From positions 62,001 to 126,000 of the forward strand of contig BJHL01000005.1 of the NCBI GenBank assembly GCA_014192545.1: DNA of 64,000 bases. The letters run 5' to 3'. The position numbers were made by a program, and so were the translations under genes. The notes beneath the pieces are model-generated. The model worked only from the letters and a program-made list of their open reading frames with translations, was not told the DNA's origin and ran no database searches. The DNA is from Phycisphaerae bacterium. GTDB lineage: Bacteria; Planctomycetota; Phycisphaerae; Phycisphaerales; UBA1924. Shown piece by piece: positions 51,801-59,243 of this stretch; position 1 is the first letter of the stretch, and each line of letters begins with the position of its first letter.

Positions 51801-53029
51801 GCGATGATGATTGAAGTCGCGCTGGCCCAGTTGTCATCTTGGCTTTGGGTCTGGCGTTCAAGGCGGAAGCGAGTTTCGTTGTCGGCTGTATCGCGCCAGT
51901 TCAGACGCACGCGCACGCCGTCACCAAGATCAGCACTGACCAGTTGCTCTGGTGAAGTAGGAACAGTGTCCGCGACAACGATCTGCGTCCAGTCTGACCA
52001 TTCGCTGATGCCGCCAGCGCCAACTGCACGAATGCGGTACTTGAAGCTGCCAACGCCCGAGTTGTCATTCAGGCTGCGGTTCGCAGCATCGAAGACGCGC
52101 ATGCCCATGGGGAAGGCGGGCTCGCGTTCGAGTTCGTATCGCGTCACGTCACCGGTCGCCGCATTCCACGACAACGTGACACTGCGTGCGCCACTGTCGC
52201 TGCCGTTCACGCCGCTGGCAAGCGCGGGAGCAATACGCTGCGTGGGTGGTTGATCGGTCGGACTTGGTTGCTGGATGTTCTGTGCTTGCGTCGTGGCTGG
52301 TTGCTGCACCGCAGCCACAGGAGGTGTGACGGGTTGCTCAGCCTGCTGAGGCGGGGCAACAGGTGCGGCCAGCGTCACAAGTTGCCAATCGCTGTACCAA
52401 CTGCGACCTGCGGTGTTGCTTGACGCAACGCGATACGCAAACGTACCTGCGCCGGGCGTGTCAAGCACGCCTTCGCTGTTGGCGGGCAGTTGCAATTCAA
52501 CAGGGTCAGTCCACGAGTTGCCAATGGCTTGCCGGCGTTGAACAACAAAGCCACTTTCGTTGGGCGAAACATCGCTCCACGTCATGCGAAGCGTGGCGTT
52601 GGCGTTTTCACGAGCCGAGCGAACCGTGGACGGTGTACGCAGATTGCTGCGAGTCACTCCACGCAAGCCGCTGGGGCGACGTTCGTTCTCAGGCATCGCG
52701 ATGCCATCAGGCTGCGCGAAGACGCCCGGGCGAGCGACGCGGGTCACGTTGCGTACGAGTTGTGGCGTGTTATTCGTGTAATTGTTGAAGATGCTGGGCG
52801 CAGCTTGGTCGTTGTTGTTGACCAGGGGCGGCGCAACGCGGATAAGCCCGCGTGCAGCTTGTTGCGTGCGGCTGCGCGTGGGTGTGTTGTTTCGCCAGGT
52901 CGTCGCGGCGGGAGCAGGGGTGACAGTGGTACCCGGCTGCTGAGAGCTTTCCTGCGCGATGGCAGCGGCAATGGGCAGGCCCAGAGAGAAAGCACTGGCA
53001 GACAAGATGAGCAGACGGGTCGGGGACAT
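48848..53029 (-). CDS. Large secreted FN3-repeat and parallel beta-helix protein
   Basis: A 1393-residue exported protein (signal peptide cleaved after AIAQ). After a Gln/Thr/Pro-rich spacer there are seven fibronectin type III-like repeats (about 140-880), each marked by a W-x-D-x-S-x-N-E signature such as MTWSDVSPNESGF, MSWQDASSNESGF and VTWADASFNEDGF. From about 890 a right-handed parallel beta-helix begins with VFVSSSQGSDSNTGLTPDQAVRTL, the usual entry strand of pectate-lyase-like or epimerase folds. A helical C-terminal part of about 100 residues ends the chain. FN3 repeats commonly bind glycans; placed at the head of a polysaccharide cluster, it may modify or bind the exported polymer. 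No catalytic triad could be assigned. Confidence 0.88.
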   Translation of the reverse strand: MSPTRLLILSASAFSLGLPIAAAIAQESSQQPGTTVTPAPAATTWRNNTPTRSRTQQAARGLIRVAPPLVNNNDQAAPSIFNNYTNNTPQLVRNVTRVARPGVFAQPDGIAMPENERRPSGLRGVTRSNLRTPSTVRSARENANATLRMTWSDVSPNESGFVVQRRQAIGNSWTDPVELQLPANSEGVLDTPGAGTFAYRVASSNTAGRSWYSDWQLVTLAAPVAPPQQAEQPVTPPVAAVQQPATTQAQNIQQPSPTDQPPTQRIAPALASGVNGSDSGARSVTLSWNAATGDVTRYELEREPAFPMGMRVFDAANRSLNDNSGVGSFKYRIRAVGAGGISEWSDWTQIVVADTVPTSPEQLVSADLGDGVRVRLNWRDTADNETRFRLERQTQSQDDNWASATSIIIAPNTTQQIDTPGPGVHRYRLAAVGDVGVSGFTSWTTVNVAPRVLPTPEDEQTLTAPAAPVGFDVADNGNRRAGMSWQDASSNESGFELERVPAFGEGRLRMSENATGYIDNSGHGDFQYRVRAVNAAGASDWSPWVTISIVNTLPTAPANLSLVDAGDNQRVTLTWTDASDNEEAFRVEHQRMSNDSWSATRAFNALRNREQQIDAPGVGTHRYRIAAVTSGGISEFTPWREITIAAPQVDPSTVVPNQPAGISASDQVLRSGIVWTDSSDNELGFELERNPAFTSRVVLNSNVTGYIDNSGDGAFAYRVRAYNNAGYSNWSAWANVTIAQTVPARPSNVSAMDAGNQSGVNVTWADASFNEDGFRVERESFSNSTWGATQSFTTSANADDFSDTPGLGRFRYRVQAFNAGGMSEWTSWIVVNVTDGWTPITLAPGAREVFVSSSQGSDSNTGLTPDQAVRTLYRGYQLVRPNSADHMRLRRGDVWIDQAVAGQYGAWDRAGRSAAEPIVIHTYGDDPARPIIKAGARDIGMRIQGAGDWNGNLWIVGVHFQANRRMPGDPNYAPTSNVNGLVWYGKGGNLLVEDCVFEYYAGNVTIQPPGPTDTITGITFRRSQILNSFSTGSHSQGFYVVGVNGFLVDECLVDHNGWAPGVPNAQSTIFNHNFYLVPSCTNVLIRNTITSRASATGIQMRGQNMNAFNNLSLKNPLGITAGHAMASADQNWTGSMRYNVVLDSTDIGIPNTGSFAPRGFGMSVHRSTGGIVERNIIAHNVSAQGGEPGILHGDLGSVSLTLAQNIVYDWQGAPIANQPRRGLVFRLDSPLPAAAVLRDNWFIQPDGGAMVATAPSSGTPGGTWRNNRFFSIDPASQGWFFTQSPQSVIDAPTWAQRTAQAALPSSDRDQLLTNLPTFPDASRDINSYAATVGLEPTLAAFLAEARKQSRNNWRPELTAAAVNRYIREGFGLPEPDGSSQPTVPGAGYAVVGE

Positions 53030-53209
53030 AGCGGCTCCTCGGCGCGTATTCACGCATCGAGAAGATCGGTTGTGGAAGGCATGGCGAAAGACCATGCGGG
53101 CGAGTTACCCATCTTGCCTACGTCGCGCACGCACCTAGCGCGGGCAGCACTGCTTATGCGGGCGATTGTGGGACTTTGGGTAACTCAGCAAACGGGCGAT
53201 AATGTCGCA

Positions 53210-53707
53210 TCAGTGTGAATGCCCGTGATCATGCTGGTGATCGTGCTTGTGTTCATGAGCATGATCGTGCTTGTGGTCATGCTTGGGGGCTTTGGGTTTG
53301 GCTTTCGCGCGTTTGCCGCCAGCTTTCGACATGCAGTCCTTGCAACGCCCGAAAAGCGTCACATCGTGCGACTCAAGTTCAAATCCCTTGGGCGTGAGTT
53401 CTTCAAAATGGCCGCAGCAGCCCGCGAGCTCGAACACCTTGTCGCAGGTGTTGCAATGAAAGTGGTGGTGATGGGCCTTGCCCGCGATTTCGTATCGCGC
53501 GCTTTGGCCCGGGATGTCCACGGTCTGAATCTCGTCGGCCTCAACCAGCAGCTTGAGCGTCCGATAGACGGTCGCAAGCCCTAGGCCCTCGGCATCTTCA
53601 CCCGCAAGGTCCAGAATCTCTTTGGGCGACACCGGCGCATCGGCTTTGGCGATGGCGTCACGAATGGCGGTGCGTTGGCGTGTGTTACGTGTGTCTTGCT
53701 GCGTCAC
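53210..53707 (-). CDS. Fur-family metalloregulator with His-rich C-terminal tail
   Basis: A 165-residue Fur-superfamily repressor. The winged helix includes NTRQRTAIRDAIAKADAPVSPKEIL and GLGLATVYRTLKLLVEADEI; the dimerisation domain has HHHHFHCNTCDKVFEL and GRCKDC, the two CxxC pairs of the structural zinc site. The last 25 residues are an extreme His-Asp/His-Lys run. Such a tail suggests zinc or nickel sensing or storage (Zur-like) rather than iron; this is inference. The GTG start at 53707 has AGGGA 8 bases upstream. The PpiD-like gene lies 34 bases upstream on the same strand. Confidence 0.92.
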   Translation of the reverse strand: MTQQDTRNTRQRTAIRDAIAKADAPVSPKEILDLAGEDAEGLGLATVYRTLKLLVEADEIQTVDIPGQSARYEIAGKAHHHHFHCNTCDKVFELAGCCGHFEELTPKGFELESHDVTLFGRCKDCMSKAGGKRAKAKPKAPKHDHKHDHAHEHKHDHQHDHGHSH

Positions 53708-53741
53708 CTTTGCGTTCCCTACCCGATGTACCTCTCTGTAC

Positions 53742-55739
53742 TTACTTTGCAGCTTGCTTGTTCTCGGTCTTCTTCGGCTTTTCTTCGCCTTCAGGCTTCC
53801 AGTTCAGCCGCTTCTTCATGTTCTCGAAGGAGAAGGGTCCGTTACCCGCTTCAATCGCGTCGCTCAGTTGCGATGCCGCGAGCGATTGCGCCACGCGGTT
53901 ATCGAGCTGGCGGATCTTTTCGACCGTCAGCGGATCAATTCCCACGACTTGCCCCAGGACAAGCAGGCGGTTGCCCGGAATCGCTACAGCAATCGCCCGC
54001 GTCGCGAGGTTGGCATCGCTGGCAGCGTTCAGCCCCAGTTGAGCGCCAGCGGTTGTAATCGCGTCGCGCAGCGGCTTGGGATCAGTCACTTCTGCAAGTT
54101 GGCCGCCCTGCTCTTTGGTGAACTGCTGCGAACGCAGGACCGTGCTGTCAAGGCTCGCCCTGCCAGCGGGCATGCTTGCGTTGATTGCCTTGACGGTTGC
54201 GTCCAGACCTTCGGTTGCGACCTGCGCGCGGTAGCCTTCGATCCTCGCGGCGAGCTTTTCGTATGCGGCTTGCTGACGCAGATCAGTCACCACTTGCTCA
54301 CGCACTTCGGCCAGCGAGTCGGCGGGGCCGGTCTTGCGTACGTCGGTCACAAGCAAGAAGTACGCGTTGCCCGTGCTGTCGGTCATCACGCCTTCAAAGG
54401 GCACGCCCACTTGCATGCCAAAAAGGCTTGAGCCGCTGAGTTCATAGACGCCAGCGAGCACGTTCTCGAGTTGGTACTCATTCGCGCCCGAACTGAAGGT
54501 TGCAAAGCCGATGCCCGCCGTGTCCATCGCTCGCGAAACCAGCGTCCAGTTGCTGGTGCGTGAGGTCACAACCGGCGGCGTGATAGTCATCTTCGCGCTG
54601 GCCTTCACGCCATCAGCAATGCTCTGAGCGAGAGCCTGCATGGTCGGTGCCTTGCTCGCCCAGTCAGCCGGCAGCTTCTTCACGCCTTCGACGATTTCAA
54701 CGCCGCGAAGGCTACTGCGAACCGCCGCTTGATACGCACGCTCTGCATCGAGCATGATGGCCTTGGCGCGATCCTGCCGCATCTCGAGTTCGATGCGACT
54801 GCGCTCGGTAGCGAAATCGCCCGTGTACTTGGCGCGGTTGAGCTGCCACTGCTTGTTGATGTCGATGGGATCGAGCTTGATGCTGTTCTCAATCGCGACG
54901 CGCTCGAGCGTGATGAATTCAAACTTCACGCGCGGTGACTGGACGTATCCAAATCCCATCGGATTCTCAGCAGTTGCAACACCAGACGGCACCGACTTGT
55001 ACTTTTCCCACTGCGCCGCGATCTGCTCGTCGGTGAAGATTAGCGAATCATCGGCAAACTGCGTGGATTTCACGAGCGCCACGTCGGCTAGCGTGACACC
55101 CAGCCGGCTGCTCGCGATGCTGATCAGACGTTTGTCACTGATGCGACCTGCGTTGGCGTAGCCGCTCATCATGCGTTCAACGCCGCGAAGTTTGGCGAGG
55201 GCCATGTCAGCCTTGGCGCGGTTGGCAGTGTTGGCTGCGGGCAGGCGGCTTTCAATGGCATCGGCGATCTGCTTGATGGTTTGCGCCCGTTGCTCAGCAG
55301 GCATGCGCTCAAGCTGCTGCTGAGCGAACTGGCGAATCATGTTGTCGGGCGCGCCTTTGATTTGCTCAGCCAGTTGTGCGTACACCAATCCCGGCAACTG
55401 CATCTCGGCGAGTTTGGGCAAGTACGCGATGCCGTCATCGGCGGTGCCAACCAAACCCATCTTCTGGGCTTCGCTGCTGAGCATGTGCCAGTGCAAGGGT
55501 TCTTCAATGCCCAACTGCGCGACCACACCCGGTACGCTGGCCTTGAGATCGAGCAATTCGTTGTAGTCATTGGCAAGCTGCTCGGCGCGCAGCTTCTTGC
55601 CGTCGAGCGTGCCCTCAACCCGCTTCTTGGGGTCGGGCATCAGCGGGTTGGTGGGGCCGCTAAAGAGGAACGTCAGCATCAGAAAGACGCCGAAGATCGC
55701 GATGAGCCAGGTCTTGTACTTGCGAATGACTTTTGTCAT
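53742..55739 (-). CDS. PpiD/SurA-like membrane-anchored periplasmic folding factor
   Basis: A 665-residue protein with one N-terminal membrane helix (TWLIAIFGVFLMLTFLFSG, about 10-28) and a large periplasmic part. The anchor followed by VEGTLDGKKLRAEQLANDYNELLD and long helical segments matches the SurA N-terminal-like region of PpiD foldases. A canonical parvulin domain is not evident, so it may be a chaperone only. The C terminus is Lys/Glu-rich. The start at 55739 lacks a clear ribosome site. A strikingly repetitive 170-base element lies immediately upstream. Confidence 0.8.
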   Translation of the reverse strand: MTKVIRKYKTWLIAIFGVFLMLTFLFSGPTNPLMPDPKKRVEGTLDGKKLRAEQLANDYNELLDLKASVPGVVAQLGIEEPLHWHMLSSEAQKMGLVGTADDGIAYLPKLAEMQLPGLVYAQLAEQIKGAPDNMIRQFAQQQLERMPAEQRAQTIKQIADAIESRLPAANTANRAKADMALAKLRGVERMMSGYANAGRISDKRLISIASSRLGVTLADVALVKSTQFADDSLIFTDEQIAAQWEKYKSVPSGVATAENPMGFGYVQSPRVKFEFITLERVAIENSIKLDPIDINKQWQLNRAKYTGDFATERSRIELEMRQDRAKAIMLDAERAYQAAVRSSLRGVEIVEGVKKLPADWASKAPTMQALAQSIADGVKASAKMTITPPVVTSRTSNWTLVSRAMDTAGIGFATFSSGANEYQLENVLAGVYELSGSSLFGMQVGVPFEGVMTDSTGNAYFLLVTDVRKTGPADSLAEVREQVVTDLRQQAAYEKLAARIEGYRAQVATEGLDATVKAINASMPAGRASLDSTVLRSQQFTKEQGGQLAEVTDPKPLRDAITTAGAQLGLNAASDANLATRAIAVAIPGNRLLVLGQVVGIDPLTVEKIRQLDNRVAQSLAASQLSDAIEAGNGPFSFENMKKRLNWKPEGEEKPKKTENKQAAK

Positions 55740-55786
55740 GGGGAGGGGGATGGTAGGGGAGGGAAAGGGGGAAGAGCTGGAGAGAC

Positions 55787-55955
55787 GAAGAGACGAAGTA
55801 CCGAAGTACCGGAGTACCGGAGTACCGGAGTACCGGAGTACCGGAGTACCGAAGGTAAGACATGGAATGCGATCGGTGATCAGAAGAGCGACCAAAAGAA
55901 AAACCCGGTCCAACGGACCGGGCTCGTGATTCTTCCTTCGGTACTTCGTCTCTTC
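55787..55955. repeat. Long inverted repeat with seven GRAGTACC octamers
   Basis: Perfect 20-bp inverted arms (55787-55806 and 55936-55955). The left arm runs into seven exact tandem octamers GAAGTACC/GGAGTACC (55795-55850); the right arm carries further GGTACTTC/GGTACTCT units to about 55971. The element encloses the rpsD terminator. Confidence 0.93.
55897..55922 (-). terminator. Terminator of rpsD
   Basis: On the minus strand CCCGGTCC, loop GTT, GGACCGGG, then TTTTTC: a textbook intrinsic terminator, inside the long inverted repeat and 53 bases past the rpsD stop. Confidence 0.92.
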
Positions 55956-55974
55956 GGTACTCTCGTACTTCCAC

Positions 55975-56574
55975 TTACCGATAGAATTCGATAATCAAGT
56001 TCGTATTCACGTCGAACGGAATCTGGTCTGTGCTGGGCTTGGCGACCATCTTCAGCTTGAACTCGGCGGGGTTGAGGTCAAGCCAGCCTGGGACTTCGTA
56101 GCCCGCGAGGCTTTCCATTGCTTCTTTGCACAGCTTCTGAGCCTTGGGCTTGAAGGTGATGACATCGCCGATGCTGATTTGGCAGCTTGGGCGGTCGGTC
56201 TTGCGGCCGTTGAGGAAAACGTGGCCGTGAGCGACGAGCTGGCGAGCAGCCCACACCGTGCGAGTCAGGCCCGCGCGGCGGATGACGTTGTCCATGCGCA
56301 CTTCGAGAAGTTGCATGAGGTTGTCACCGGTGTTGCCGGGCATGCGGCCTGCCTTATCCATGTAAAGGCGGAACTGCTTTTCCAGCACTGCGAAGTGGAA
56401 CTTGAGCTTTTGCTTTTCGTTCAGACGCACGCCATAGTCGCGCAGCCGGCGGCCGCGGTAGCCGTGCATGCCGGGATACACAAGTGCGCGCTTGCTGGTG
56501 TGCTTGGGGGTATCGACGATCGGGGCGCCGATGCGGCGAGACTGCTTGAGCTTGGGACCGGTATAACGAGCCAT
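55975..56574 (-). CDS. rpsD: 30S ribosomal protein uS4
   Basis: A 199-residue uS4, a primary 16S rRNA binder that nucleates small-subunit assembly. It starts MARYTGPKLKQSRRIGAPI and has the LRDYGVRLNEKQKLKFHFAVLEKQF segment and the S4 RNA-binding fold in RLDNVIRRAG-like VRMDNVIRRAGLTRTVWAARQLVAHGHVFLNGRKTDRPS. The N-terminal cysteine zinc site of some homologues is absent. It is a single-gene unit here, away from rpsM/rpsK/rpoA, with its own terminator. Confidence 0.97.
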   Translation of the reverse strand: MARYTGPKLKQSRRIGAPIVDTPKHTSKRALVYPGMHGYRGRRLRDYGVRLNEKQKLKFHFAVLEKQFRLYMDKAGRMPGNTGDNLMQLLEVRMDNVIRRAGLTRTVWAARQLVAHGHVFLNGRKTDRPSCQISIGDVITFKPKAQKLCKEAMESLAGYEVPGWLDLNPAEFKLKMVAKPSTDQIPFDVNTNLIIEFYR

Positions 56575-56765
56575 CGAAAACTCCATGAACTGAACTAGCT
56601 TGGGAAGCTAGCGTTCTGCTTGAAGCTGCCCGACACGCGTGACCCGCGCATCATGCCTCAAGCGACCTTGCCGACCGGTGTGCCGAGACTTCGGGACCGG
56701 TGGTCTGGAAAACCGCGACCACATCGGCCGCAGGGGGACAAGTAAAGGGGCAGCCAATGCATACG

Positions 56766-57227
56766 TCAAGCGACGGCGGCGGATTGCGCCTTGGAAGTGG
56801 GGTTGGTGTTCGGTACGCGATAGGCAATCGGCTTCTGCGGCAGCAGCCACGCGGGCGTGCTGATGCGCAAGACCATCGCGATGAGCGTGAGCAAACCCGC
56901 GATGATGATGAGCGTGGGAACTTCGATGTTCAGTGCGATCTTGCCAGTCTGCCGCAGCACCGAAGAGACGCTCGCGGCGAAGAAAAAGCCGCCCGAGATG
57001 AACGTAACTTTGTTCAGGCCGCCTGCAAGCAGGGGGATCAAACCCAGCGAAAACAGAGCAAGAACCCAGAACCAGTTGATCTCGGGCAGATAGCCCAGCG
57101 ACGCGAGCAGCCACACGCCGCCAATGAGCATGAGCGTGAGGCCCATCGCAAACCAGCCGCGAGAGAAGCGGGAATTCGCAGCGAACTCGGCGGTGGGGAT
57201 GTCGGCGGGCGTAGACGGGGTAATCAA
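56766..57227 (-). CDS. Four-helix membrane protein, LiaF/DUF5668-like
   Basis: A 153-residue membrane protein with four hydrophobic helices; the first pair (FAMGLTLMLIGGVWLLASLGYL then WFWVLALFSLGLIPLLAGGL) resembles the DUF5668 domain of LiaF-type stress proteins. The start is TTG at 57227, chosen because AAGGAG lies 7 bases upstream; any longer frame has no such signal. A perfect 12-bp palindrome lies 21 bases upstream, between it and the divergent ABC exporter, and could control both. Confidence 0.7.
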   Translation of the reverse strand: MITPSTPADIPTAEFAANSRFSRGWFAMGLTLMLIGGVWLLASLGYLPEINWFWVLALFSLGLIPLLAGGLNKVTFISGGFFFAASVSSVLRQTGKIALNIEVPTLIIIAGLLTLIAMVLRISTPAWLLPQKPIAYRVPNTNPTSKAQSAAVA

Positions 57228-57247
57228 TAAGATACTCCTTGAAAGTA

Positions 57248-57259
57248 TAGTATATACTA
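57248..57259. promoter_or_regulatory. Perfect palindrome TAGTATATACTA, likely operator
   Basis: A 12-bp perfect palindrome in the divergent region between the LiaF-like membrane protein and the ABC exporter genes. GTATA..TATAC palindromes are typical of YtrA-subfamily GntR repressors, which often control ABC exporters; no gntR gene is in the window. Confidence 0.6.
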
Positions 57260-57407
57260 ACTTGCTTCGCGGCTTGTTCGGTTGAGTTACAAAAATTCGT
57301 TGAGAAACCAAGTCCGCAACAAGTGCGCAGTTTGCGCGGGCGGTGGCGAACTTATCGCGTTGCTGTACGTTTGGACCGGCATCGCGTTCGCTATGCTCGC
57401 TTGCCCC

Positions 57408-58304
57408 ATGACCACAGCTGTATCCATTACTACCAGTGCATTGACTCGCACGTACGGCAGCCGACGCGGCGTGAGCGATATCAATCTCGCGATTCCCGCA
57501 GGCAGCCTGTACGGGTTTCTGGGCCCAAACGGCGCCGGCAAGACCACCACCATTCGCGTGCTGCTGGGCTTCTTGCGAGCCAGCAGCGGCAGTGCCCGCA
57601 TTTTGGACATGGACTGCTGGCGCGACAGTCATCGCATCAAGGCCGAAGTAGGCGCGATTCCTGGCGACCTGCGCCTTTGGCCTTGGCTCACCGGAAAGTC
57701 GGCCCTCAAGTTGTTTGGTCGCATCCGCGGGCGCGACATCATCACACGCGGACACGAACTGGCGGAGGTGCTCGAACTTGATCTCTCGGTGAAGGTCCGG
57801 CAAATGAGCCGAGGCATGCGGCAGAAACTGGGCCTGATTCTGTGCATGGCTCATGATCCGCGCGTGCTCATTCTTGATGAGCCGACCACAGCACTCGACC
57901 CGCTCATGCAAGAACGACTGCGGCAATTGCTGCGCCAGCGAGCCGAAGCCGGCGCGACAGTTTTTTTTAGCAGCCACACGCTGGCGGAAGTTGAAGAACT
58001 GTGCGAGCGCGTCGCGATTGTCAAGCAAGGGCAGATCGTCGCCGACAGCACCGTCACGCAACTGCGTTCGCAAGCCGTGCACGAAGTGACAATCGTGTGG
58101 ACTCCAGGCGGCACGCCCGAGCAAGTGCCCGCTTGCTTGAAGCTCTCAAAGCAAACGGCAGAAGTGTGGAAAGGCGCCCTCGCAAGCGAAGGCCAAGCAA
58201 ACATGCGCGAACTGCTCGCATTCGCCGCAAACCAGCCCATCGCCGATATCACGATCGCCAAGCCCGACCTCGAAGCAATTTTCATGCGCTACTACGACGA
58301 ATAA
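57408..58304 (+). CDS. ABC exporter ATP-binding protein
   Basis: A 298-residue ATPase of the CcmA/ABC-2 type. Walker A GPNGAGKTT, signature MSRGMRQKLGL, Walker B VLILDEPTTALDP and the H-loop FFSSHTLAEVE are all present; the usual LSGGQ is replaced by MSRGM, normal for this subfamily. A C-terminal domain of about 80 residues ends with DLEAIFMRYY. The ATG at 57408 has no ribosome site and may be translated from a very short leader. Its permease follows, separated by 70 bases of octamer repeat. Confidence 0.93.
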   Translation: MTTAVSITTSALTRTYGSRRGVSDINLAIPAGSLYGFLGPNGAGKTTTIRVLLGFLRASSGSARILDMDCWRDSHRIKAEVGAIPGDLRLWPWLTGKSALKLFGRIRGRDIITRGHELAEVLELDLSVKVRQMSRGMRQKLGLILCMAHDPRVLILDEPTTALDPLMQERLRQLLRQRAEAGATVFFSSHTLAEVEELCERVAIVKQGQIVADSTVTQLRSQAVHEVTIVWTPGGTPEQVPACLKLSKQTAEVWKGALASEGQANMRELLAFAANQPIADITIAKPDLEAIFMRYYDE

Positions 58305-58326
58305 ATCTCGCCTCTGTCTTTTACTC

Positions 58327-58369
58327 CGTCACTTCGTTACTTCGTCACTCCGTCACTTCTTCGTCACTG
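58327..58369 (+). repeat. CGTCACTY octamer array in the ABC operon
   Basis: Five near-identical octamers (CGTCACTT, CGTTACTT, CGTCACTC, CGTCACTT, CGTCACTG) between the ATPase stop and the permease start. The same unit lies inside mfd at 14192. Confidence 0.93.
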
Positions 58370-58374
58370 CTCCT

Positions 58375-59214
58375 ATGAACATCGGCCTTATCCAACGTTC
58401 GCTGCGTGAAGTCTGGTTCGCCTCGCTGGCGATGTCGGGCATCGTCTTTGGCATCACCGCGCTGTTTTGTTATGCCATGCCGCGAGTGCAGGCCCGTTTC
58501 GCGCAGCGAAGCTTCATTCCGCAAGGCGTTCGCCAATTTCGCGACGCAATTTTCGGTGGCGTCGATTCCACCGGTGCCAACATCGCCGAGATCGCATATG
58601 CCATCGCGTGGAGTCATCCGCTGGTACTCGTGCCCATCCTCACGCACGCGATTTTGGTGCAAACACGCGTGCCCGCCGCTGAAGTTGAACGCGGCACCGT
58701 CGATGTTCTGCTCGCGTTGCCCGTTAGCCGCTGGAATTTGTACGTGAGTGAAACCGTCGCGTGGCTGCTCACCGCGATCGTCACGCTCGGCGCGATGTAC
58801 GGCGGCGCGTACTTTGGCTCGATGTTCATCAATCCCGATATTCGCGCGGTCGCAACGCCCGACTGGGGTCGGCTCGCGATGGTCCTCGCGAACCTCGGGC
58901 TGGTCTACATGGTGGTGGGGTGCGTCGCATCGTTCTTCACAACCATCATCGACCGGCGCACATGGGCGGTCCTCTGCACGCTCGTGCTCACGCTCTTCTC
59001 CCTGCTGGTCAGTTTTCTTTATACGATTGATCCCGCACTGGAATTCACCAAGTCCATGCGGTTCCTGAGCATCCTTGATTACTACAAGCCCCTCGCGATT
59101 CTGCGCAGCGGCGATTGGCAATTGCGCGACATGGGCATCCTTGCGAGTACCGCCTTCACGTTATGGATCGTGACCGGCATCATCTTCGCCCGGCGTGACA
59201 TCACCACAACTTGA
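58375..59214 (+). CDS. ABC-2 type exporter permease
   Basis: A 279-residue membrane protein with six helices and a large extracytoplasmic loop after the first (PRVQARFAQRSFIPQGVRQF). The segment EVERGTVDVLLALPVSRWNLYVSE is the ABC-2 coupling region that contacts the ATPase. Export substrate unknown. Its ribosome site would have to lie in the adjoining octamer array (CTGCTCCT before ATG gives none), so translation may be weak or coupled. The stop overlaps a possible TTG start of purF. Confidence 0.9.
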   Translation: MNIGLIQRSLREVWFASLAMSGIVFGITALFCYAMPRVQARFAQRSFIPQGVRQFRDAIFGGVDSTGANIAEIAYAIAWSHPLVLVPILTHAILVQTRVPAAEVERGTVDVLLALPVSRWNLYVSETVAWLLTAIVTLGAMYGGAYFGSMFINPDIRAVATPDWGRLAMVLANLGLVYMVVGCVASFFTTIIDRRTWAVLCTLVLTLFSLLVSFLYTIDPALEFTKSMRFLSILDYYKPLAILRSGDWQLRDMGILASTAFTLWIVTGIIFARRDITTT

Positions 59215-59243
59215 AATCGCGCACTCGCTCCTACGCTTGCCGC

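Noticed and set aside
43651-53029. Polysaccharide cluster considered as a recently transferred island
   Set aside because: No transposase, integrase, tRNA or flanking direct repeat is visible and base composition is like that of the neighbours.
55795-55850. Regular tandem repeats considered as a CRISPR array
   Set aside because: Units are 8 bases with no spacers and no cas gene is near. The other arrays in the window are likewise spacer-free.
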